From Philodulcilactobacillus myokonensis (lineage in GTDB: Bacteria; Bacillota; Bacilli; Lactobacillales; Lactobacillaceae): 64,000 bases of DNA. The translations under genes and the position numbers were made by a program. Where the stretch lies: positions 1,351,585-1,415,584 of the forward strand of contig NZ_BRPL01000002.1 in the NCBI RefSeq assembly GCF_027923585.1. Reading direction: 5' to 3'. Positions within the stretch are counted from its first letter, which is position 1. Every line of letters starts with the position of its first letter. Shown here one piece after another: positions 30,201 through 42,200 of the stretch. The notes under the pieces were generated by a model, which saw only the letters and a list, made by a program, of their open reading frames with translations, had not been told where the DNA came from and ran no database searches.

Positions 30201-33200
30201 CGAATGCATCAGCACTCGATGCTTGCTTTGATGCAATTGCAGCTTCACTTCGAACGGTCGAAGCAGCTGAACTAACGGTATTTGAATCTGAACTAGTAGC
30301 ATTCTGAACGTCAGGTGTTTCCGATTGATAAGCAGCGCTGGCAGCATTGGAAATTGAATTAGCACTTTGAACATTTTGAACAGCGGCCTTTGAAGCATTA
30401 TCGGCGTTAGAACTGTAATGATTAGCAAAGATTCGATCAACATTTACAGCGTGCTGATCAACAATACTATCAGCAACACTCGCATTACTGTTATCAATCG
30501 ATGCACTTTGAGCTGCGGTTGAGGCGGTATCTGCATACTGGGATGCTAACTTGGCATCAGAAGTATTATTAGCACTAACGACAGCGTCTGAAGCGGCTTT
30601 TAATTGGTTAACCGCATCACTGGCTGCAGAACTAGCGGTTGTTTCAGCTGAACTAACGTATGATGAATCTGAATATGCTGATGTTTGAACATCAGACGTT
30701 GCACTACTGTAGGCAGTAGCAACTGATGAAGCGACTGCTGAAGCATCCTTAGCGTATGCTTGAGCGGAATCATTATAGTCCTTAGCAGAATCTTCATACT
30801 GATTAGCCTGACCCTTAGCATGTTGATTAAATGTTTGCTGAATATTGGCAAGGTGTTTATTAATATCTGCATTAGCAGTGGCAGCCGTGGTATTATCAGC
30901 AGCAGCTTTAGCAGCAGCATCCGATGCTTGATTTGCATATGACGATGCCATATTTGGATCAGTTGCGTCATTTCCTAAACTAGCAGCTGTTGATGCAAGC
31001 TGAGCTTCATGAACGGCATCATTAGCGGCGTTATTAGCAACTCCCGCTGCCGTCTTAACGGCAGTTGAATCAGCATTCATGGAATCCTGAACATCCGCTG
31101 GTGCACTCTTGTATTCATTGGCGACCGAATTGTTAGCCGTAGTGGCATTTTGTGCAGCTTGAGTTGCAGCACCTGAAGCAGTATTAGCTGATGAACTAGC
31201 GTAACTACCAAAACTATGGTACATGTTAGCAGCATGCTGGTTTTCAGTATCGAAATCATCTGATACTTTAGAATTGTAGTAAGCAGCACTTGATGCAGCA
31301 TCCGATGCTAAACTAGCAAAATGAGCAGCACTACCTGGATTACTATTTTGTTGAGCCTGTTGAGTATAATCTCTAGCACTTGAAGCTTGTTCAGATGCGA
31401 GACTGGAATAACTATTGGCCTCAGATGCAGCTGAACTGACAGCTGATGAATCCATATTAGTAGCGTACTGAACATCAGACGTTGCAGAATGATAAGATGC
31501 GTTAACCGCATTTGAAACAGATGTGGCACTTGAAGCTGTATCACTAGCGGCACTTGAAGCTGTATCAGCACTCGAACTAGCATAGCTAGCAAAGCTGTGA
31601 TCCATGTAGGCAGCGTGCTGATCGACGATACTATCAGCCTGTTGAATAGTTGCATTATCATTTGAAACATTTGCAGCAGCAGTTGAAGTCGCAGCAGCAT
31701 ACTTAGCGGCCGATGAATCATCTGAAGTTGCATTAGCTAATTTTACTGCATCAGCAGTTGATGCAGCTTGATTAACGGCATCTTTAGCAGCGGCACTAGC
31801 AGTGGCTGCGTATGAGCTAACAATGTATGAATCAGAACTAGTGGCCGTTTGAACATCAGAAGTAGCACTATTATAAGCTGTGGCAGCTGATGAAGCCACA
31901 GTTGAAGCATCCTGATTAGCAGTAGTGGCTGCGTTTTCATAATTCTTAGCGTTAGTTCCATACTGGTTAGCCTGACCCTTCGCATGCTGATCAAAAATCT
32001 TATGAATATTAGCGGTATGCTGGGCAATATCATTATTGGCATTCCCAGCAGCAACATTATCAGCAGCAGCTTGAGCAGCAGCATTGGATGCCTGAGCAGC
32101 ATATGATGATGCAACCCTTGGATCAGTTGCTGAATTAGCAGAAGCAGCGGCATTCGAAGCATTTTTAGATTGTTGAAAGGCATCTTTAGTGGCAGCATCT
32201 GCTTTAGCAGCATCATTATTGACAGCGGTTGAATCGGCTGCCATTGATGATTGAACATCAGATGTAGCAGACTTATAAGCATCAGCAACTGACCGATTGG
32301 TTGTATCGGCATCATTAGCAGCTTGATTTGTAGCAGCCGAAGCAGTATTCGCTGATGAACTAGCATCGTTAGCATAACTATGGTACATATTAGCAGCGTG
32401 TTGATCAGCAGTCGCACTTTCAGCAGCAGCATTATTACTATCATTGATGGCCTTTGAAGCAGCATCTGATGCTAAACTAGCATATTGAGCAGCACTATTC
32501 GGATCAGTAATTGCATTCGCCTGTTTAGCATATCCATTAGCACTTGAAGCTTGTTCTGAGGCAAGACTTGCATAACTATTAGCAGCACTGGCAGCTGAAC
32601 TTACATCTGACGAATCGGAATAAGTTTCCTTTTGAAGCTCTGGGGTAGCCGAATGATAAGCGGTATTCGCTGAATCAGCAACATCATTAGCACTTGAAGC
32701 ATTCGAACTAGAAGCGTTCGAAGCATCATCAGCAACTGAACTAGCATGGTTAGCGAAGATATGATCCATATTGGCAGCATGAGATCTAACACCGCTATCA
32801 GCAGTACTAGCTGCGTCCCTATCAGCTGAAGCACTAGCAGCAGCATCCGATGCACTGGTTGCATAGTCAGATGCTTGTGAATCATCTGAAGTTGCATCCG
32901 CTAGACCGGCATACTTAGCAGCACTGGCAGCTTGATTGGCGGCAGCGTTTGCAGCATTTGTGGCATCAGTTGCACCCGCTTTAACAGCAGCCTCATCTTG
33001 AGCAGCAGATTTTTGAACTGCAGGAGTGGCACTACTATATGCATTTGCTGCCGAATCGGCAATGGTAGAAGCATCTTTAGCATACTTCTGCGCATCCGTA
33101 TTATCAGCTTGAGCAGAATCATTATATCCATGCGCTTTTTCAGCATCATGCCTTCCAAATGCATAGTGAATGCTTGCGACCTTCTGATTAATATCAGCGT

Positions 33201-36200
33201 TAGCTTTTTGAACAATTTCATTATCGGAAACTGCCTTTGCAGCAGCAGCTGAAGCTTCATTTGCTTTCTCTGCAGCAAGACTTTGATCCATTGTCGCATT
33301 CCCTGATTTTGCATATTTATTAGCATCTGCAGCGGCAGCTGTGGCATCATTAGCAGCAGATCGAGCAGCAGCGGCAGCTTCTTTAATAACGTTAGAATCA
33401 GAACTAATCAAATGTTGAACATCAGATGGAGCAGTAGCATAAGCATCAGAGACAGAATCATCAGTCTTAGTTGCCTGTTGGGCACCACCAGTTGCAGCGG
33501 TGGTTGCACTATCAGCAACTGAACTAGCTTTGCTACCAAAGATATGGTACATGTTAGCAGCATGCTGTTGTTCAATACTAAATTCATCTGATGCATTCGT
33601 ATTATAAGTAGCAGCACTCGATGCGGCATCCGATGCCAAACTAGCATAGTGAGCAGCATTATTGGGATCACTAGCCTGTTTAGCTTGCTGAGTATAATTT
33701 CTAGCACTCGCAGCCTGATCAGAAGCAGATTGAGCATCATCATTTGCTGATGATTCAGCGTCAGTCACAGCTTGAGAATCAGCACTTGCAGCATTTTGAA
33801 CTTCTGGAACTGATGATTTATAAACAGTGTTAGCAGCATTTGAAACTGATGTGGCACTTCCCGCAGTATCACTAGCAGCACTCGAAGCTGTATCAGCACT
33901 CGAACTAGCATAGCTAGCAAAACTGTGATCCATATAGGCAGCGTGCTGATCGACGATACTATCAGCTTGTTGAATAGTTGCATTATCATTTGAAACATTT
34001 GCGGCGGCAGTTGAAGCCGCAGCAGCGTATTTAGCAGCCGATGAATCATCCGAGGTTCCGTTAGCTGATTTGACTGCATCAGAAGCTGCTGTAACTTGAT
34101 TAGCAGCATCCTGAGCAGCAGTTGAAGCAGTGGCAGCGTAGGAACTTACAATGTATGAATCAGAACTAGTGGCCGTTTGAACATCAGAAGTAGCGTTACT
34201 ATAAGCAGCGGCAGCTGATGAAGCCACGGTTGAAGCATCCTTGTTAGCAGCGGCAGCGGCATCCCCATAATTCTTAGCAGCAGTTCCATACTGATTAGCC
34301 TGACCCTTCGCATGCTGATCAAAAATCTTGTGAACATTAGCAGTATGCTGAACCATATCGTTATTAGCATCCGTTGCGTTCTTGTTATCAGCGGCGGCTT
34401 TGGCAGCGGCATCTGATGCTTGAGAAGCATACGACGATGCAATCCTTGGATCAGTTGCAGCACTGGCAGAAGCGGTAGCATTTGAAGCATTCTGGGACTG
34501 CTGAAGGGCATCCCTAGCGGCAGCATCCGCTTTATTAGCATCATTGTTGATAGCCGTTGAATCGGCAGCCATTGATGATTGAACATCAGATGGTGCTGAT
34601 TTATAAGCATTTGCAACTGAATTATTAGTTGTATCGGCATTATTAGCAGCTTGGGTTGCAGCAGCCGAAGCAGTATTGGTTGCTGAATTAGCATAACTAG
34701 CGTAACTATGATACATATTAGCAGCGTGTTGGTCAGCAGTCGCACTTTCGGCAGAGGCATTATTACTATCATCTGCAGCTTGTTGTGCTGCATCCGATGC
34801 TAATTTAGCATACTGGGAAGCACTGTTCGGATCACTAGTTGCATTGGCCTGTTGAGCGTATCCATCAGCACTTGAAGCCTGTTCTGAAGCAAGGCTAGCA
34901 TAACTATTAGCAGCACTGGCAGCAGAACTGACAGCTGATGAATCAGCACTAGTTTCATTCTGAAGAACTGGAGTAGCTGCATGATAAGCAGTATTTGCTG
35001 AATTAGAGACATCATTAGCACTTGAAGCATTCAAACTAGAAGCATTCGAAGCATCATCAGCAGTTGAACTCGCATGGTTAGCAAAAATATGGTACATATT
35101 AGCAGCATGTGATCTAACGCTATTATCGGCATTTTGGGCCTTAGTTTCATCATCTGAAGCACTAGCAGCAGCGTCCGATGCAAGCCCGGCATACTTAACA
35201 GCCGATGCAGGATCAGAAGTTTGATTAGCCTTATTGACATAATCGGTAGCACTAGCAACCTGTTGTTTAGCATCAGCAGCAGCGTTTTTAGCGGCGGTTG
35301 AACCCGCAGAGACAGCTGAAGAATCTTGAGCGGCAGATTGTTGAACATCAGAATTAGCACTAGCGTAAGCTGCAGAAGCAGAAGCGGCAACAGCAGAAGC
35401 ATCACCAGCATACTGTTGAGTCGAATCATTATACTTTTTAGCAGCGTCACTATATTGATTAGCTAATCCCTGGGCATTTTGATTACGAATATTATTAATA
35501 TTATTTACATGTTTATTGATATTAGAAATTGCTGCAGCAGCTGCAGTACTATCAGCGGCGGCATTAGAAGCATCCGAAGAAGCAGTGGATGCATAGGACG
35601 ATGCAGATGCTGGATCAGTTGCTAATTGTCCTAAACTAGCAGCGGTAGATGCATTCTGTGCTTGATTCGATGCATCTTTCGCAGCATTACCTGCAATAAT
35701 ATTTTGAGTATTGATTGCATCGGAATCAGCACTCATTTCATTTTGAACATCTGAATTAGCGGACTTATAAATGTCAGCAATGGAATTATTAGCAGTTTGC
35801 GCATCTTGAGCATTTGTCTTTGCAGCATTAGAATATGTCCCTGCAGCTGAACTAGCATAACTAGCGTAACTATGGTACATATTAGTAGCATGCTGTGCGA
35901 CCGTCTGATTATCATTGTTCACGTCATTATTATATGCTTCCGCTTGAGCAGCGGCTGCAGAAGCTTTGGAAGCGTACGATGAAGCAGTCCCTGGATCAGT
36001 TGCATCACTGGCAGATTTAGCATTGTCAGATGCAATTTGAGCTTGGGCAGTGGCTTGTTTAGCAGCATTATCAGCAGCTGCTGAAGCTTGTGCAACCGCT
36101 TTGGAATCCAACTGAGTCTCTGCTTGAACATCTGAAGTTGCACTACTGTAAGCTTGTGCAGCGGAAGATGCAATTGAATCAAGACTTTGATCCGTCTGAT

Positions 36201-39200
36201 TAGCAGAACCAGAAGCAGCACTAGCGGCTGAACTATAATTACTTGCAAAACTGTGGTACATGTTCGCAGCGCGAGTATTGGCATCATTACTAGCAGCGAC
36301 TGCCGTATTATTATCAGCTACAGCATTGGAAGCAGCAGCAGAAGCAAGTCCAGCATAGTATGCTGCAGAACTTCGATCACTAGTTTGTGCAGCCAATGCG
36401 GCATTTTTCAATGCAGCTGCCGTTTGATTAGCAGCATCATTAGCAGCCGTAGTAGCAGTTGTACTATCTTGTCCAATTGCCAAGGAATCAATTTTAGTTA
36501 CTCCCTGCATATCAGATGAAGCTGATTGATAAACTGCACTTGCAGCGCTAGAAACAGAAGTAATCCCCTGTGATGCTAAACCTGTTGAATTATTGGCATT
36601 ATTAGCAACAGAACTATCGTTACTTGCAAAGCTATGGTACATGTTAGTTGCATAACTGTCAGCAGTTTTGCTAGCAGCGGTGGCAGCATCGTTATCATTA
36701 GAAGCTTGTCCCGCTGCATCAGATGCTAAATTAGCGTATTTAGCTGCACTGTTAGGATCACTAGTTGCATTTGCTTGTTGGGCATAACCAGCAGCAGCAG
36801 TTGAATGTTGATTTGCAAGGTTTGCATAGTTATTAGCTTGATTTGTCGCAGTGTTAAGGCCACTAGAATCTGAACTAGTAACATTCTGCATACTAGACGT
36901 TGCCGATTGATAAACGTTATTAGCAGCAGCTGAAACGTTCTGAGTATTCTGGGCAGTCTGAGCAGCGGCAGCTGAATAATTACCAGCATTAGAACTCGCG
37001 TTGTTAGCAAAGATATGATCCATGTTAGCAGCATGTGATCTAACACTATTATCAGCAGTTTGAGCCTTATTTTCATCACCTAAAGCACTGGCAGCAACAT
37101 CTGATGCAATACCAGCGTACTTAGCGGCTGAAGCTGGATCGGAAGTCTGGTTAGCCTTGTTAACAGCATCAGCAGCGTTAGCAATCTGTTGTTTAGCATC
37201 AGCAGCGGCATTGGCAGCGTCAGTTGCGCCCGCCTCGACAGATGAAAAGTCTGCAGAAGCCGATTGTTGAACACTAGGAGTAGCACTACCATAAGCTTTG
37301 GCAGCTGAAGCAGCAATGTCTCCAGCGTCACCAGCATACTGTTGAGTTGAATCATTATACTTATTAGCAGCGTCACTATATTGATTTGCTAATCCCTTTG
37401 CGTTTTGATTAACGATATTATTAATATTATTTGCATGGTTATTAATTTTAGAAATTGCATCAGCTGCGGCAGCACTATCAGCAGCGGCTTGAGTAGCAGC
37501 AGAAGATGCTTGAGAAGCATATGATGATGCAGATGCTGGATCAGATGTTAATTTACCTAAACTAGCGGCTGAAGATGCAATTGATGCATATGATGACGCA
37601 CCGTTATAAGCATTATTAGCAGCCGTCGTCTCATTATTAATTGCCGTGGAATCCGCAGAAATCCGATTTTGAACGTCAGAAGTTGCAGATTTATAAACAT
37701 CCGCAACAGAATTATTGGCAGTTTGAGCAGCCTGAGCATTCTGCTTAGCAGCAGTCGAATCAGCATTCGCAGTTGAACTAGCATAACTAGCATAGCTGTG
37801 GTACATGTTCGTAGCGTGGACGTTAGCATCATTGCTAGCTGCAACTGCGTTATTACTGTCAGTGACAGCATTGGAAGCAGCCGAAGATGCAAGATAGGCA
37901 TATGATGATGCAGACGTTGGATCAGATGCATCCATCGCCGATTTAGCATAAGAAGATGCATTTTGAGCCTGGGTAATTGCATCTTTAGCAGCAGCATCAG
38001 CAGTGGCTGAATCTGCAGCAACAGCTGTGGAATCAGGCTTAGTCTGCTGTTGAACATCAGCAGGTGCATTGCTGTAAGCCTGTGCAGCAGAAGATGCAAT
38101 TGAATCTACATTTCCATCTACTTGAGTAGCACCAGCAGAGGCATTTTTAGCAGTTAAACTAGAGCTACTTGCAAAGCTGTGGTACATATTCGTAGCGTGG
38201 ACGTTGGCATCATTACTAGCAGCGACTGCATTATTACTGTCTACGATAGCGTTAGAAGCAGCAGATGATGCAAGGCTGGCATAGTGGGATGCGGAACTAT
38301 AATCACTAGCCGCCTTGGCTAGTTTAGCATTGGTTACCGCATTCTGAGTATCCGTATTAGCATTCTGAGATGCTTGATATGCAGTGGCACTATCAGCATT
38401 AACGGCCGCCGAATCAGCTTTGGTGGCTTCTTGAACATCAGGTGAAGCCGATTGATAAGCAGCGTTAGCTGAACTAGAAACGGCAGCAACACCTTGAGAA
38501 GTTGTTCCAATGGCATTGCTAGCAGTACTAGCAGCTGAACTTGAGTAGCTTGCGAAACTGTGGTACATGTTCGTAGCACGTGAACTAGCATCATTCATAG
38601 CCGCAATCGCGTTATTACTGTCGGTGGCAGCAATAGCAGCTGCTTGGGATGCAGCAAATGCATACGATGATGCAGACGTTTGATTAGTCGTCTGATTAGC
38701 TGATGCAGCGTTATCAGATGCAATCTTCGATTGAGCCGCTGCAGATTGAGCAGCATCATTGGCTGCTGCAGAATCTGCTGCAACAGCTTTGGAATCAGGT
38801 GATGTTATATTTTGAATGTCAGAAGGCTCGTTACTATATGCTTCTGAAGCTGAACTAGCAATTGAATTCGTTGTTTGAGCCGTTTGTTGTGCAGCTGAAC
38901 TAGAATTACCGGCATCGACACTGGCACTACTAGCTAAAATCCGTTTAACATTAATCGCTAATTTATCAATCTCTTCACTCGCGGTCGTTACATTATTATT
39001 ATCATTGACAGCATTGGAAGCGGCAGTCGATGCGGTTGCCAAATACCCATTCGTTTGATTAGGATCATTGGTTGAAGCAGCTTGATTTGTGGCTTGATTA
39101 GCAGCTGTTGATTGATTTTGTGCGTCGTTTGCAGCTTTATTAGCTTGACCAGCATAACCAGCAATAGACTGTAGATCGGCACTAATTGAGCCCTGGGTAC

Positions 39201-42200
39201 TTGGATTAGCACTCTTGTAATCATCTGAAATGGATTGAGCTACATTCTGGGCGCTTTGATTGGTAACACTTGCTTGACTACTCTCGAAACTTGCCAAGTA
39301 TGAATGAACATTGATTGCATTCTGATTAATTTGATTATTAGCATTAGCAGCATTACTTGCGTCAGCCATCCCACTTTGTGCTGCATTCGATGCTAAACTA
39401 GCATCCTTAGATGCAGTCGCAAAGTCAGATGTACTAGCTGCTTCCTTATAATAGGAATCAACATTTGATGATTGCGTTGAAGCATCACTAGCATAGCCAC
39501 TTACGGCCTGTTGTTCATCACTGATTGCCGTTGAAGTTGCTGCAATTGAACCCTGCGCAGCAGAAGGCAATAAACCGTATGCATTATTAGCGGCGGTTGA
39601 CTTCGTGCTGGCATCCGTTGAAGCAGCTGATGCCTGTCCACTTGCTTGGTTGGCTTGAAGTGAACTGATGATGGTACTTTCTCTGTCGGCATCGACAGCC
39701 GCACTTTGTGCAGCAGTAACATCTTGATTAGCCTTATTCATTGCGCCTAGACCGGTATTATAATAGGAAGAATTATTAGCAAAGTCATCAGCATTTTGAG
39801 ATGATGCAGTACTAGCAATTCCAGATTGAGCTGCCGCATCTTTATAAGCAGCATCAGCGGCCTTACTATCAGTACCAATCTGATTTGATGCACTTGCAAT
39901 TGAACCAGCAATCGCACTGTTGACAGAAGCGTAGGATTGGGATGCGTTGCTAGAAGCTGTAGCTACTTCAGCAGAAGCACTTTGTGCAGCAGCAGCTTGT
40001 CCACTATCGACTGGAACGTCATGATAAATACGACCTGCGATGCTAGAAAATTGGTTAGCCTGATTAGTTCCTTGATCAAATGGCGTTGGTGATGGATTTG
40101 GATTCATATTTCCATTATTATCAGGGTTATAGTTAACAGCATTTCGAGTATAATCACCGTTTGGATTAATTGCCATTTGGTTACCGCTACCTAAGTAGTG
40201 AATTGTAATTACCATTTGACCACTATTAGGGAAATTATATCCAGTTGGGAAATTAAAACTAAATGTTAAATTACGGTTTTGACGATTCTGATACCCTTCT
40301 GGAACATCAATGATTCCAGTATATTGATCCGTATCAGTATTGGTAATCGTATTACCGTTATAATCTGTAAATTGAGAATTATCGGTATAGTAACCATTAT
40401 GTCCATCATCAGGAGAAAATGTTTTTCCATCATTTGGATTCGTGATTTTAATGTAAATAGGTCCCTTATAATTTGGATCATAGTTACTAACGTTAACCTT
40501 TACAGACATCTTATTGTTATCAACTTGAATTGGATTATTGGCAAATGAAACGTTAGGAATATCAAAGAATCTTAAGTAACGGCTTCCACCATTAGTTAAA
40601 TTAGAATTAAAAGTCCCATTGTTTCCATCATAGATAACGTTTGTTCCATTTAATTTATATACGGTTAGTTTATTAGTAATATATGCGTAATTACCGTTAG
40701 AATCCATGCTGGCTTCGTAAAGCGGTGTGTATGAAGTATCATTATTAGTAGAAGCTGAATTAGTAACAGCAGATGAATAAATATTAAATATTCCATCGGC
40801 AATAAATCGGCTTTGTGTTCCAGAATTACTATTTAAATCAAAGATAACGTTTTGTTTACCTGGACTATTAACGAAGAAACCTTTAGCACCATATAAATCA
40901 ATTAAATTAATATTCCCAGTTCCATCAGCTAATAATTTAACATTTGAATTATTGGTAACATTAACATATCCACCTGAATTAACATAAACTAAATTACCGG
41001 CAAAGCTTCCTAAATTCTTACCTTCAACATCAAATGTACTATTATTTTCAACATTAATATTTCCATCCGATAGACTGACAGCATTATATCCGGAATAAAT
41101 TTGACCATTAGTGTGTACACTAAAAATACCATTATGATTTACATTAATGTTAGCTCCAGAAGACAATGTAACTGGTGAATATGCAGCATTAGGATTTACA
41201 TCACTATCAACAATTAAATTACCACCATCAACATTAATTGATGAATTAGCACCAGACATATTAATTGATGATTCGGCCATTCCATTTTCAGTATCCATTG
41301 CGGACCCATTATAATAAGTCGTACTATTATTAGTAGGATTAATTAGTAAAGTAGCTCCTTTACCAATATAAATACTGCCACTCCCACTAGTCATATTAAT
41401 GGCACCGTTAGCCCATTCATTAGTTCCAGAATTTTTGGCAGGGTGCAAAATCATATTTGATCCTGAATCCAATATAATTGAACCATTAGAAGATTCAAAA
41501 GATATCATACTAGAAGAATTTTCCGTATAACCTGTATATGTTCCACCAGTAGCTACACGTAAATTACCAAGTACAGATTGTAGATAAGTAAATTCAATAT
41601 TATTTTGTGTACTCCCCGAAATTGGTTGTAATATTTGCGGATTCCATGGGGTGTAATATCCGCCACCATTAATATAATAATCAGTCCCACTTACATTAAG
41701 AGAACCTTTATCAACAACTACATTAACCCCAGAAATATATATTAATTGATTTCCAATATAGTTAACATTTTTATAATGCATTGTACCAACATCGGTTTGA
41801 TTATTTCCTGAACTATCATATATTTTAATTGGTCCATAAAAATTTCCACCATACATTGTATGAAAGTTTTGAATATTAAGTGTACTATCTGATCCATCTG
41901 TTCCCATTGAAGAATCATCTAAAGAAACTGATGCCATTGAGAAATCAACAATATGATTTCCACCATCCACAGTTAGCGTGTGACCATTAAAACCTGTTAC
42001 ACCATAAGTGTTTTGTCCAGCACCATTGTAACGATCATTAAATTTATCATTTTGAAAGTTTGCGTCACTTATAAATTGAAGTTTTTTAACATTAGCATTT
42101 ATATTATTATATGGCCCATAATTAACACCTAGTGCACTATTGAATTGATCACCATTACTTACAAATACAGTTCCATTATTCATTTGATCAACAGTGGTAT

